This document shows positions 49,571-62,786 of a stretch of DNA of 64,000 nt, in pieces (the stretch's first letter is position 1; the number at the start of each line of letters is the position of its first letter). The stretch spans positions 585,707 to 649,706 of the forward strand of contig JAMXDE010000039.1 in the NCBI GenBank assembly GCA_026770025.1, written 5' to 3'. Origin of the DNA: Craspedostauros australis (Eukaryota > Bacillariophyta > Bacillariophyceae > Mastogloiales > Achnanthaceae). The translations under genes were made by a program, and so were the position numbers. The notes beneath the pieces were generated by a model. The model was not told where the DNA came from and made no database searches. It saw nothing but the letters and a program-made list of their open reading frames with translations.

Positions 49571-52241
49571 GTCCAACGCAATCCCAATCAACGACACCAT
49601 CCTGGCGCACGTCCTCAGCGTTCTCGGATATGACGACTCGTCTACCGAATGGCTTATCTTGCATACCGAAGAGATCCGAACCATCATGGATTTCGCTTCG
49701 CTTCATCGCGAAGACATGCTTGACATGAACGCCACCATCGCGCGATCTGATCCGGAACCCGACTACGTAGCCCAACTGTCTAAGGTAGCAATCCGGAAAT
49801 TCTCCAATGCCATTGGCTGGTTCAGTGTTCAACCTAGTCCCACTGTAGAGACATGGCGGGAACTCAACCCAGCTTCATACATGGAGTATGTCGCCCGGAC
49901 GTTCACACCATCGCCCGCATCCTCAACCGCCATGCCTGACACAGCCACCAGCGCATTCCCCTTCGAACCAACGAAGACCGACCCAACGGAGAAGACCGGA
50001 CGCGACCTCGCCGCAGAGTTCAACCGTAGCATCAAGCGTAACATTAGCGACTATCCCAAGTTGTCTGATGATAAATACTTCGCTACATTCCATCGTCGTC
50101 TGCGTGCCACTGCTGCTGCTCATGGCATCTCAAATGTTCTCGATGTTGACTACACCCCACCCGATGAACAAGCCGAGCTCTTCAAAGTGCAGTCCACCTT
50201 CCTGTTCAACGTGTTTGTATCCAACCTGCAGACCACGAAGAGTAGGAAGTGTGTCACTCCGTATGAGTCGATCTGTGATGGTCAAGCCGTCTACTGCATG
50301 CTGGTCCGCGAGTACACCACCGGTGCCACCGCCGTCAACACCATCCGACGCATCCGAGACGAGATCATCAAGTTCAAGCTGGACAAGCAGTGGCGCAAAA
50401 CTCGTGAGCAGTTCCTGGACCTGTGGCAACACAAGGTGCACGAACTTGAGGCATTGCGTGATGATCCGATCGACGATGCGACGAAGAAGGAGTGGTTGAC
50501 GAACGCCATCGAGGCCGACAAGGCTCTGTACCAGTCTATCTTCCAGACTGACTACCTGCAGACCGCGATCCTGGCCTACACACCCGGCACCTCCGCAACC
50601 ACCATGGAGTTCGATACCCTCGTTGAGCTCGTTCGGTCGTACGCCGTCCAACTCGATGGCCACGACGCCAACAAGCCAAAGACGCCACGGCAAGTTAACA
50701 ACACCGACCAGCGCAAGCAACGTGGGAAGGATAAGGACGACGGACCCAATCTCTGGAAGTCCAACAAGGACTACAGCAAGGAGACACGAGAACGGCTGCC
50801 GCGAGAGGAGTTCCAAAAGCTGACTGACAAGCAACGCAGCGACTTCCTCCAAGCCCGGCGAGCCAAGTCTGGACGTGGTAAGAAGGACAAGCCTAGGCGT
50901 TCTGCCAACAACACCAACCGCAGTGGATCCACATCCAACCAGAACGACCAACAGGACACCCAGACCAACGACAAAGGTAGTAACAATAACGAATCTAGTT
51001 CTACCGCTGGAACAGCAATCAACCGTATGCTATCCAGTGCCATGTCTAGCGCGTCCGGGAGCCCGCCGACTACCCTCGTCATTGACGGTCGCACCTACAC
51101 CCTGTCTCACACGAACGTATCGTACAAGTTCAACAACGCGAACGTGACTGTGCAAGGCGCATTGGTGGATGGAGGTGCGAACGGCGGTCTCGTTGGCGAT
51201 GACATGCTGGTGATGGAGTCCACGTCCAACCGTGCTGATGTCTCTGGAATCGGCGACGCAGAGATCAAGGATCTAGCGCTGGTCACGGCCACCGCTGTCA
51301 TCCAGACCACCTCAGGGCCGGTGATCGGTTGGTTCCATCAGTACGCCAACTACGGGAAAGGGCGCACCATCCATTCTGCCAACCAGCTCGCGGCGTTTGG
51401 ATTGGATGTCAATGAGCGACCAAAGAACCTCCCTGGCGGTCGGCAAACCATTGTCACGCCAGACGGATTCATCATCCCGCTCACCGTGCGTCACGGCCTC
51501 GCATACATGGATATGCACAAGCCAACTCAGGCGGAGCTAGACGATCTGCCACACGTGTTCTTCACCTCCGACCAAGAATGGGACCCATCTGTCCTGGACG
51601 GGGAGGCTGATCTGGACAACATTCCCGCAACCGAACGCGGCGAAGACAACGACATCGACATCACCATCTCCAAGTGCGTTCAGTACGTTCAATCCGCTGC
51701 GACGCTCGGGGATGGGGAGAAGGCGACCAAGGCCGGGCCACGCAACATCGTGGGTAAAGCGCCCAACTTCCATGCGCTACGGCCGTACTTCGGGTGGATT
51801 CCAGCAGACCGCGTGCGTGACACTCTTGCATGTACTACCCAGTGGTATCGCATGTCTGAGCGTTACCCCATGCGTAAACACTATAAGTCTAGATTCCCCG
51901 CAGCCAATGTCAACCGACTACATGATGTTGTTTCCATGGACACGTTGTTCTCCGACACGCCTGCTCACCATGACGGAGTCCCCGGACACGGTGGATGTAC
52001 CATGGTACAGGTGTTTGTAGGATCCAACACGCGCCTCACAGCGGCGTACCCTCTGGCAAGCGAATCCCATGTTCCCCATGTTGTCCAAGACTTCATTCGG
52101 GAGCATGGTGCCATGGACGTGTTGATGTCCGACAATGCCACAGCGCAACTCGGAGGTAAGATGAAGGACATCCTCCGACAGTACTGCATTGCAGACCACC
52201 AGTCCGAACCACACCACCAACATCAGAATCCTGTCGAGTGA
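49571..52241 (+). pseudogene. Copia family 1 copy 1: Gag, protease and integrase part, ended by a stop
   Basis: This resumes the interrupted gene ('NAIPINDTILAHVLSVLGYD'). The Gag region (about 330 residues) has a Lys/Arg/Asn-rich tail and no CCHC zinc knuckle. The protease-like motif is 'ALVDGGANGGLVGDD', where DGG replaces the usual DTG/DSG. The integrase has 'VSMDTLF' and 'LMSDNA', then 'QNPVE', with the catalytic Glu codon at 52236-52238. TGA follows at once at 52239-52241; the second copy has AGA at the aligned codon, a single base difference. The frame then continues open. The integrase wording ('TLACTTQWYRMSERYPMRKH') is typical of diatom CoDi elements. Confidence 0.88.
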
Positions 52242-55028
52242 CGCATCCAGGATGTGAAGCGCACCACCAACGGCATCATGGACAGAACTGGCACTCCTGC
52301 CAGGTTCTGGCTCATCTGCACCCTGTATGTCGTGGGACTGCTCAACCATCTGTCGCAGTCCACGGCTGGCCACATCACGCCCATCCAAGCCGCCACAGGC
52401 CAGCGCCCTGATGTCAGCAAGTACCTCAGCTTCCACTGGTGGGAGCCAGTGTACTACAAGGTCGGGGACGCTGCCTTCCCAGGTACCACGCAGGAACGGC
52501 GTGGACGCTGGGCTGGACCATGCGAACACAAGGGTGATGAACTGACGTTCTGGGTACTCGATGACGCGACGCAACGGCTGTTGCCACGCTCGAGCATCCG
52601 ACGTGTGTCTGATGACGCGCGAAACCTACGGGCAGACTACCCCCTGCCTGCTTCTGGGGAGGATGGTGACGTGGGTGACGAAGCTAGCGAAACCGTAAAT
52701 CCAGATGATTTCGGTAGTGACAGCACACCTAAAGCTAGACAACCCGTTGTGCATGCACTGTCTGACCTGGTAGCCACATCACATGGAGAACCAGATCCAG
52801 GTGTAGTCAAAGTCCCCAAGTTCAGTCCTGATGAGCTGCTCGGATTGACCTTCCTCCATCAACAGGATGGACTCAAATGGAGAGCTCGAGTGATCCGCAA
52901 GATCAAGGACGGAGACGCAGCCAACCATGACAACATCAAGATGCTGATCGCATACGGCGATGATGACACCGAAGAGCTCATCGCGTACACGGATCTAGCT
53001 GACATCATCGAACAGCAGCACGAACAGGAGATCGGCGATGGGGAGATGTGCGTATTCAAAGCCATCACCGGACACGAAGGCCCATTCCACTCCAGTCACA
53101 GCAAGTACAATGGCTCCTCCTACAATGTGAAGGTACAATGGGAGGATGGCAGTGTGACCATGGAACCACTGGATGTGATCGCCAAAGATGACCCTGTATC
53201 CTGTGCGAAGTACGCCGCAGACAACAACCTCCTCGGTCTGCCTGGCTGGAAAAGATTCCGTAAACTAGCAAAGAGAAAGAAGAAACTCAATCGTCTTATC
53301 AATGCTGGGAAACGCAAAACACGTGCACAAGGTCCTATCTTCAAGTTTGGTGTTCAGGTTCCACGGAACGGAAAGGAAGCACGCCAGCTTGACGAAAAGA
53401 ATGGCAACTCCAAGTGGGTAGACGCTGAGAGAAAAGAAATGGCTCAGCTCCACGAGTATGGCACGTTCAAGGATCTCGGAAAGAACGCTCGGAAACCAGA
53501 CGGATACAAGCAGATCAAGCTCCTCTGGGTGTACGACGTGAAACACGACCTTCGACACAAGGCAAGATGCGTAGCAGGAGGCCACCTAACGGATCCATGC
53601 AAGGATATGGCATATGCTGGAGTAGTCAATCTCAGATCATTCAGGATTGCACTGCTTGCTGCAGAACTCAACAACCTCAAGCCCATGGTGGGTGATATCG
53701 GTAATGCCTATCTAGAAGCATACACAAAAGAAAAGATCTGTTTCGTAGCTGGTCCTGAGTTCCAAGAGTTTGCTGGTCACATGATGATCATTGTGAAAGC
53801 GCTCTACGGACTACGCACATCCGGTGCTCGATTCCACGAGTCTCTGGCCGACACACTCCGCGACATGAAGTTCTTTCAGTGCAAAGCTGACCCGGATGTG
53901 TGGATGAGGGATGCTGGTAGATGCTGGGAATACATCTGTGTGTACGTAGATGATCTGATGGCCGTCATGGAAGACCCACAGTCATTCTTCGACACGCTCA
54001 TCAACAAGTACAAGTACAAGTTGAAGGGTGTAGGACCAATCAAGTATCACCTCGGCGCAGACTTCGACCGAGACAAAGACGGAACCCTGACTATGAGCCC
54101 GCAATCCTACATCAAACGGATGCTGGCGAACTACGAACAGGTGCATGGGGAGCTTCCACGGACCTACACCAGTCCCATGGAACACAACGACGCCCCCGAG
54201 CTAGACACATCACGTGAACTAAACCCTGTAGAGACCAGACAGTTTCAATCACTCATCGGCGCCCTTCAATGGTGCATCACATTGGGACGGTTTGATATTG
54301 CTGCAGCTGTGATGACTTTGTCTAGATTCAGAGCTCAACCCAGGATTGGTCACATGGACCGTGCTAAACGTGTGTATGGATACCTCCGAAAGCGTTCTGA
54401 TGCCGCCATCAGGTTCAGAACGGGAATTCCAGATCACGAGCGCTTCTTCGAGGTTCCTGATCATGAATGGATGTACTCTGTGTATGGTGACGCCGAAGAG
54501 GAGACCGCAGACGACGATCCAACACCCAAAGGCAAGGCAGTTCGAATGACGACGTTTGTAGATGCCAATCTCATGCACTGCAAAGTGACAGGCAAATCTG
54601 CAACTGGTGTTCTCCATCTGCTCAACCAGACACCCATCGAATGGTTCAGCAAACGCCAGACCACTGTCGAGACTGCAACCTATGGATCGGAATTCGTCGC
54701 GGCAAGACAGGCAACAGAGCAAGTGATTGCTATGCGCCTTACTCTTCGCGCAATGGGAATTCCCCTGGACGGACCCGCCTGGATGTTCGGAGACAACCAG
54801 AGTGTGATCACTTCCTCCACCATTCCCAACAGTGTGTTGTCCAAACGACACAACGCATTGGCGTACCACCGCGTGCGTGCCGCAGTAGCTGCGAAGATCC
54901 TGCATTTCTGCAAGATAGACGGAACGGAAAACGTAGCCGACGTCATGACCAAGTTCCTTCCATGGGCGAAGTACTGGCCGTTAGTGAGGCCGCTTCTATT
55001 CTGGAAAGGAGAGACTCTGGGTGGATGA
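52242..55028 (+). pseudogene. Copia family 1 copy 1: integrase C-terminus, reverse transcriptase and RNase H
   Basis: Same frame as the preceding part, reading on after the TGA ('RIQDVKRTTNGIMDRTGTPA'). The first ATG in the region is internal, so it would be expressed only by readthrough or reinitiation. RT has 'NGNSKWVDAERKEMAQLHEY', 'DIGNAYLEA', 'ALYGLRTSGARFHE' and 'YVDDLMAV' near 53944. RNase H has 'TFVDANLMHCK', 'TYGSEFVAARQA' and 'MFGDNQSVI'. The stop is at 55026, followed by the purine tract and LTR B. Confidence 0.88.
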
Positions 55029-55052
55029 ACAAGACTCCCGACTATAGGGGAG

Positions 55053-55760
55053 TATCAACATCTAGAGCGAAATTAGGTACTCATCTCTCATGACTGAAAC
55101 GTGATTCATTATTTTTGATTCGACTCGATTTTGAGAGTATAGTCGAGTGAGTCTTGATACACGATTGAGATTCAGTCACTACTGTCATCGAATCTGACGT
55201 AGGCACTGACATCATCGTATGACGTCAGAGGATCGGTCATTGTGATCCTCGGAATCGAGATTATATTTTAGTCATGGTATGCTGACCTGTCTAGCCTAGC
55301 CGAATGCATCATCGAGCACGTGGCAGCAACATTTAGGATCCAGAACAACATCGTCAGGGGTGATGCATGCACCCCACCGACGTAGACGGATCAATCCATA
55401 TGTGATCAAACAGAGATCAAGACCAGACAAGATCAGGCAGAGATGAAGAAAGACCAAAGGTGGAGATAACACGAGATATCGTGTAGATCAACATACCATC
55501 TTGGGCAATGTTTTAGGAAAGACTGCGAGATACAACATGAGGTAATCAAGCAGCACGTTAGAAACCGTGCAATAGGCACCATCATTAGAAATAGGAGATC
55601 ATCATCTCATAATCCAAACTCAATCATCAATTGAACACAACCTATTAGAACAACAACAAACACCAAACATCTCCAACTCCACCTGACGGATTGATCACCC
55701 TGGCGGCGTAGTAAGTGCAGTGTTTGGTGCCCTTTTCCTGTGTGTAATTGCTGATTATCA
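55053..55760 (+). repeat. Copia family 1 LTR B, shared by both copies
   Basis: 708 bp. It acts as the 3' LTR of copy 1 and the 5' LTR of copy 2. It matches LTR A without visible difference, but LTR C differs at many positions. Confidence 0.88.
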
Positions 55761-57301
55761 GATTAACAGTCGCAGTCTCTATCGGAGTACATGAACGAAT
55801 CCTGAAGCGCTGTGCTGCCTTGGTGACATCACGCTGTCCCTTCCTTTGATTCCGGCCGAAGAACCCAACGCGTTCGTGACGACGAACCCAATCGCTCGTG
55901 TGTGCAGATTGCTACGTGCCGCCACACCCGCTTTGCCCTGCCAAAGTGCAGAAAGGCTCACCCGCTGTTGCGAATATCGCAGGCGGAGTAATTCATCCCA
56001 ACAACCAAGTATCGCATCACTGCATTACTTACGATAGCTGGTCAGCTAAAAGACAAAGGTGTAAAAGCCCGTGAAGCAAGACACACGTAAACACTTGGCC
56101 TGGTCAGCATCGACAAAGGTGAAAGCCCGTGAAGCAAGATACACGTAAAAACTTGGAGCGGAAAGGCCCTCTGAAACCTATCGGCAATCTCCCCGTGAGT
56201 TGTCGCGACCTGGTCAGTCGTTAACACTAAGTCTAAGCCGTACTTGAGATCGGTTAACGTCCAAAAGGGACGCAGAGATAACTGCTAACCGGACTAGCGT
56301 CCGCCCTTGACTGGGGAAGAAACGCGATCGGTAGAGATACCGCGGAAGCAACCCGTAAAGCTAGCATTGTGTTGATAGCAATATCACGCGAATAAGTCTA
56401 ACGACACCGAAAGGCTGGTTTAAGCTGGATGAAAACGCGAGTGGTGGAACCAGGTGAATCAAAGCAGTTGCTGGCACCTGGGGGGCACCGCGCTCATTAG
56501 CGTGCAAAATCCTGTTAGCATCAGGTACATCGGGCAAGCTGCTGCCAGATCTAAAACACGTATAGCAAGCTGGTCCGTGGCACTCAAAGGAGGCACGGAT
56601 TGGATCGAAGGTCCAACTGGGTAAAACCAAAGGTGCATCACATCTTGGTGAAGCACAGCTGAACAAGCGCAAGAATACGGCGCTCGGAGAGACGAAATCC
56701 GAACGGGCAGGGCCATCCAACGCGCAATCCATCCGCGACGTTTCATCGTTTCAAGACCAACAAAACAACAATCGTTCCATCAACAACAGCCATTCGCGCT
56801 CAGTCCACCTTCTGATTGGCTACGAATTCCTTCGGTTCGTACCATCACTGGCGCGTCACATCGGTTCACAACTCCTTCGCCATCCCAGTCATCCATCGGA
56901 CTTCGGGTCGCGCGCCAACAAATAACCCAACCAGGAAATTCATACGGTCCTGACTGACATTTCTCACCGTCTTCGCATTTGGTCAATCGGGAAATTCACT
57001 TGGTCCCGTTGGGTGTTTTTATCAATCAGTCATCCAAGATCACCCGACTACAGTCCACTTGAGATACCGTTGACACCTTCGCCATCACTGGCGCTTTCCA
57101 TCCGGCACCACTTCCATTCCCGACGAATTCCGACAAGCGCAGAAATCCACCGTCACATCCCGGCGAACACTTCGACATCACAGCGGACGGCGCAGTCATT
57201 TCCAAGTGTGACCACTTTCCTGGGAGCTGCGGGAAAATACTCGTCCGATAATAATAACAAATTGGACCAACGACCACGTCCTCGCAACACCCAGCTACAC
57301 G
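55761..57301 (+). other. Copia family 1 copy 2 leader
   Basis: Same as 40082-41621 at a constant offset of 15679, including the tandem duplication of about 60 bp. No reading frame is supported. Confidence 0.6.
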
Positions 57302-60300
57302 ATGTCCAACGCAATTCCAATCAACGACACCATCCTGGCGCACGTCCTCAGCGTTCTCGGATATGACGACTCGTCAACTGAATGGCTTATCTTGCATACC
57401 GAAGAGATCCGAACCATCATGGATTTCGCTTCGCTTCATCGCGAAGACATGCTTGACATGAACGCCACCATCGCGCGATCTGATCCGGAACCCGACTACG
57501 TAGCCCAACTGTCTAAGGTAGCAATCCGGAAATTCTCCAATGCCATTGGCTGGTTCAGTGTTCAACCTAGTCCCACTGTAGAGACATGGCGGGAACTCAA
57601 CCCAGCTTCATACATGGAGTATGTCGCCCGGACGTTCACACCATCGCCCGCATCCTCAACCGCCATGCCTGACACAGCCACCAGCGCATTCCCCTTCGAA
57701 CCAACGAAGACCGACCCAACGGAGAAGACCGGACGCGACCTCGCCGCAGAGTTCAACCGTAGCATCAAGCGTAACATTAGCGACTATCCCAAGTTGTCTG
57801 ATGATAAATACTTCGCTACATTCCATCGTCGTCTGCGTGCCACTGCTGCTGCTCATGGCATCTCAAATGTTCTCGATGTTGACTACACCCCACCCGATGA
57901 ACAAGCCGAGCTCTTCAAAGTGCAGTCCACCTTCCTGTTCAACGTGTTTGTATCCAACCTGCAGACCACGAAGAGTAGGAAGTGTGTCACTCCGTATGAG
58001 TCGATCTGTGATGGTCAAGCCGTCTACTGCATGCTGGTCCGCGAGTACACCACCGGTGCCACCGCCGTCAACACCATCCGACGCATCCGAGACGAGATCA
58101 TCAAGTTCAAGCTGGATAAGCAGTGGCGCAAAACTCGTGAGCAGTTCCTGGACCTGTGGCAACACAAGGTGCACGAACTTGAGGCTTTGCGTGATGATCC
58201 GATCGACGACGCGACGAAGAAGGAGTGGTTGACCAACGCCATCGAGGCCGACAAGGCTCTGTACCAGTCTATCTTCCAGACTGACTACCTGCAGACCGCT
58301 ATCCTGGCCTACTCACCCGGCAAGACCGCGACCACCATGGAGTTCGACACTCTCGTGGAGCTCGTTCGGTCGTACGCCGTCCAACTCGATGGCCACGACG
58401 CCAACAAGCCAAAGACGCCACGGCAAGTTAACAACACCGACCAGCGCAAGCAACGCGGGAAGGATAAGGACGACGGACCCAATCTCTGGAAGTCCAACAA
58501 GGACTACAGCAAGGAGACACGAGAACGGCTGCCGCGAGAGGAGTTCCAAAAGCTGACTGACAAGCAACGCAGCGACTTCCTCCAAGCCCGGCGAGCCAAG
58601 TCTGGACGTGGTAAGAAGGACAAGCCCCGGCGTTCCGCCAACAACACCAACCGCAGTGGATCCACATCCAACCAGAACGACCAACAGGACACCCAGACCA
58701 ACGACAAAGGTAGTAACAATAACGAATCTAGTTCTACCGCTGGAACAGCAATCAACCGTATGCTATCCAGTGCCATGTCTAGCGCGTCCGGGAGCCCGCC
58801 GGCTACCCTCGTCATTGACGGTCGCACCTACACCCTGTCTCACACGAACGTATCGTACAAGTTCAACAACGCGAACGTGACTGTGAAAGGCGCATTGGTG
58901 GATGGAGGTGCGAACGGCGGTCTCGTTGGCGATGACATGCTGGTGATGGAGTCCACGTCCAACCGTGCTGATGTCTCTGGAATCGGCGACGCAGAGATCA
59001 AGGATCTGGCGCTGGTCACGGCCACCGCTGTCATCCAGACCACCTCAGGGCCGGTGATCGGTTGGTTCCATCAGTACGCCAACTACGGGAAAGGGCGCAC
59101 CATCCATTCTGCCAACCAGCTCGCGGCGTTTGGATTGGATGTCAATGAGCGACCAAAGAACCTCCCTGGCGGTCGGCAAACCATCGTCACGCCAGACGGA
59201 TTCATCATCCCGCTCACCGTGCGTCAAGGCCTCGCATACATGGATATGCACAAGCCGACTCAGGCGGAGCTAGACGATCTGCCACACGTGTTCTTCACCT
59301 CCGACCAAGAATGGGACCCATCTGTCCTGGACGGGGAGGCTGATCTGGACAACATTCCCGCAACCGAACGCGGCGACGACGACGACATCGACATCACCAT
59401 CTCCAAGTGCGTTCAGTACGTTCAATCCGCTGCGACGCTCGGGGATGGGGAGAAGGCGACCAAGGCCGGGCCACGCAACATCGTGGGTAAAGCGCCCAAC
59501 TTCCATGCGCTACGGCCGTACTTCGGGTGGATTCCAGCAGACCGCGTGCGTGACACTCTTGCATGTACTACCCAATGGTACCGCATGTCTGAGCGTTACC
59601 CCATGCGAAAGCACTATAAGTCTAGATTCCCCGCAGCCAATGTCAGCCGACTACATGATGTTGTTTCCATGGACACGTTGTTCTCTGACACGCCTGCTCA
59701 TCATGATGGAGTTCCCGGACACGGTGGATGTACCATGGTACAGGTGTTTGTAGGATCCAACACGCGCCTCACAGCGGCGTACCCTCTGGCAAGCGAATCC
59801 CATGTTCCCCATGTTGTCCAAGACTTCATTCGGGAGCATGGTGCCATGGACGTGTTGATGTCCGACAACGCCACGGCGCAACTCGGAGGTAAGATGAAGG
59901 ACATCCTCCGGCAAGTACTGCATCGCAGACCACCAGTCCGAACCACACCACCAGCATCAGAATCCTGTCGAGAGACGCATCCAGGATATCAAGCGCACCA
60001 CCAACGGCATCATGGACCGAACTGGCACCCCTGCCAGGTTCTGGCTCATCTGCACCTTGTACGTCGTGGGACTGCTCAACCATCTGTCACAGTCCACGGC
60101 CGGTCACATCACACCCATCCAAGCCGCCACTGGCCAACGTCCCGACGTGAGCAAGTACCTCAACTTCCACTGGTGGGAGCCGGTGTACTACAAGGTTGGG
60201 AATGCTGCCTTCCCGGGCACCACGCAGGAACGGCGTGGACGCTGGGCTGGACCGTGCGAGCACAAGGGTGACGAACTGACGTTCTGGGTACTGGATGATG

Positions 60301-62762
60301 CAACGTAGCGGCTGTTGCCACGCTCGAGCATCCGACGTGTGTCTGATGACGCGCGAAACCTTCGGGCTGACTACCCCCTGCCTGATTCTGGGGAGGAGGG
60401 TGACGTGGGTGACGAAGCTAGCGAGACCGGAAATCCAAACGACTTCGACATTGAAAGCACACCTAAAGCTAGACAACCCGTTGTGCATGCACTATCTGAC
60501 CTGGTAGCCACATCACATGGAGAATCAGATCCTGGCGTAGTCAAAGTCCCCAAATTCAGTCCTGATGAGCTGCTCGGATTGACCTTCCTCCACCAACAGG
60601 ATGGACTCAAATGGAGAGCTCGCGTAATCCGCAAGATCAAGGACGGAGACGCAGCCAACCATGACAACATCAAGATGCTCATCGCATACGGCGACGACGA
60701 CACCGAAGAGCTCATCGCGTACACGGATCTAGCTGACATCATCGAACAGCAGCACGAACAGGAGATCGGCGATGGGGAGATGTGCGTTTTCAAAGCTATC
60801 ACCGGACACGAAGGCCCATTCCACTCCAGTCACAGCAAGTACAATGGCTCCTCCTACAATGTGAAGGTACAATGGGAGGATGGCAGTGTGACCATGGAAC
60901 CACTGGATGTGATCGCCAAAGATGACCCTGTATCCTGTGCGAAGTACGCCGCAGACAACAACCTCCTCGGTCTGCCTGGCTGGAAAAAGATTCCGTAAAC
61001 TAGCAAAGAGAAAGAAGAAACTCAATCGTCTCATCAATGCTGGGAAACGCAAAGCTCGTGCACAAGGTCCTATCTTCAAGTTTGGTGTTCAAGTTCCACG
61101 CAACGGAAAGGAAGCACGCCAGCTTGACGAAAAGAATGGCAACTCCAAGTGGGTAGACGCTGAGAGAAAAGAAATGGATCAGCTCCACGAATATGGCACG
61201 TTCAAGGATCTCGGAAAGAACGCTCGGAAACCAGATGGATACAAGCAGATCAAGCTCCTCTGGGTGTATGACGTGAAGCACGATCTTCGGCACAAGGCAA
61301 GATGCGTAGCAGGAGGCCACTTGACGGATCCATGCAAGGATATGGCATATGCTGGAGTAGTCAATCTCAGATCATTCAGGATTGCACTGCTTGCAGCAGA
61401 ACTCAACAACCTCAAACCCATGGTGGGTGATATTGGTAATGCCTATCTAGAAGCCTACACAAAGGAGAAGATCTGTTTCGTAGCTGGTCCTGAGTTCCAA
61501 GAGTTTGCTGGTCACATGATGATCATTGTGAAAGCGCTCTACGGACTACGCACATCCGGTGCTCGATTCCACGAGTCTCTGGCCGACACACTCCGCGACA
61601 TGAAGTTCTTTCAGTGCAAAGCTGACCCGGATGTGTGGATGAGGGATGCTGGTAGATGCTGGGAATACATCTGTGTGTACGTAGATGATCTGATGGCCGT
61701 CATGGAAGACCCACAGTCATTCTTCGACACGCTCATCAACAAGTACAAGTACAAGTTGAAAGGTGTAGGACCAATCAAGTATCACCTCGGCGCAGACTTC
61801 GACCGAGACAAAGACGGAACCCTGACTATGAGCCCGCAATCCTACATCAAACGGATGCTGGCGAATTACGAACAGGTGCATGGGGAGCTTCCACGGACCT
61901 ACACCAGTCCCATGGAACACAACGATGCCCCAGAGCTAGACACATCACGCGAACTAAACCCTGTAGAAACCAGACAGTTCCAATCACTCATCGGCGCCCT
62001 TCAATGGTGCATCACATTGGGACGGTTTGATATTGCTGCAGCTGTGATGACTTTGTCTAGATTCAGAGCCCAACCCAGGATTGGTCACATGGACCGCGCT
62101 AAACGCGTGTATGGATACCTCCGAAAGCGTTCTGATGCCGCCATCAGGTTCAGAACGGGAATTCCAGATCACGAGCGTTTCTTCAAGGTTCCTGATCATG
62201 AATGGATGTACTCTGTGTATGGTGACGCCGAAGAGGAGACCGCGGACGACGATCCAACACCAAGGGCAAGGCAGTTCGAATGACGACGTTTGTGGATGCC
62301 AATCTCATGCACTGCAAAGTGACTGGTAAATCTGCAACTGGTGTTCTCCATCTGCTCAACCAGACACCCATCGAATGGTTCAGCAAACGCCAGACTACAG
62401 TCGAGACTGCAACCTATGGATCGGAATTCGTCGCGGCAAGGCAAGCAACAGAGCAAGTGATTGCGATGCGCCTCACTCTTCGTGCAATGGGAATTCCGCT
62501 GGACGGACCCGCCTGGATGTTCGGAGACAACCAGAGCGTGATCACATCCTCCACCATCCCAAACAGTGTGTTGTCTAAACGACACAACGCACTAGCGTAC
62601 CACCGCGTGCGTGCCGCAGTAGCTGCGAAGATCCTGCATTTCTGCAAGATAGACGGAACGGAAAACGTAGCCGACGTCATGACCAAGTTCCTTCCATGGG
62701 CGAAGTACTGGCCGTTAGTGAGGCCGCTTCTATTCTGGAAAGGAGAGACTCTGGGTGGATGA
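57302..62762 (+). pseudogene. Copia family 1 copy 2 Gag-Pol with four lesions
   Basis: Starts 'MSNAIPINDTILAHVLSVLG' and is intact through Gag, the DGGA protease motif and most of the integrase. Lesions relative to copy 1: an extra base at about 59913 (CTCCGGCAAGTAC against CTCCGACAGTAC) just before the catalytic Glu region; TAG at 60306-60308 where copy 1 has CAA; an extra A in the run at 60984-60988; and one base missing at about 62259-62265. Between lesions the RT ('YVDD' near 61680) and RNase H domains remain readable. Two of the three indels are in homopolymers, so some could be sequencing errors. Unlike copy 1, it has a sense codon after the integrase Glu. Confidence 0.9.
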
Positions 62763-62786
62763 ACAAGACTCCCGACCATAGGGGAG

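Larger units (their letters stand above)
39374..55760 (+). mobile_element. Ty1/Copia family 1 (CoDi-like) copy 1, interrupted by Copia family 2
   Basis: 5' LTR 39374-40081, leader 40082-41621, gag start ATG 41622, interruption 41631-49570, remaining Gag-Pol 49571-55028, purine-rich tract TATAGGGGAG at 55043-55052, 3' LTR 55053-55760. Without the insert it is about 8.4 kb. The two LTRs have the same length (708 bp) and I saw no difference between them. LTR ends are TATCAACATC and GATTATCA, not the usual TG...CA. No target-site duplication is evident at the left edge, where it cuts the piggyBac transposase. Confidence 0.85.
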
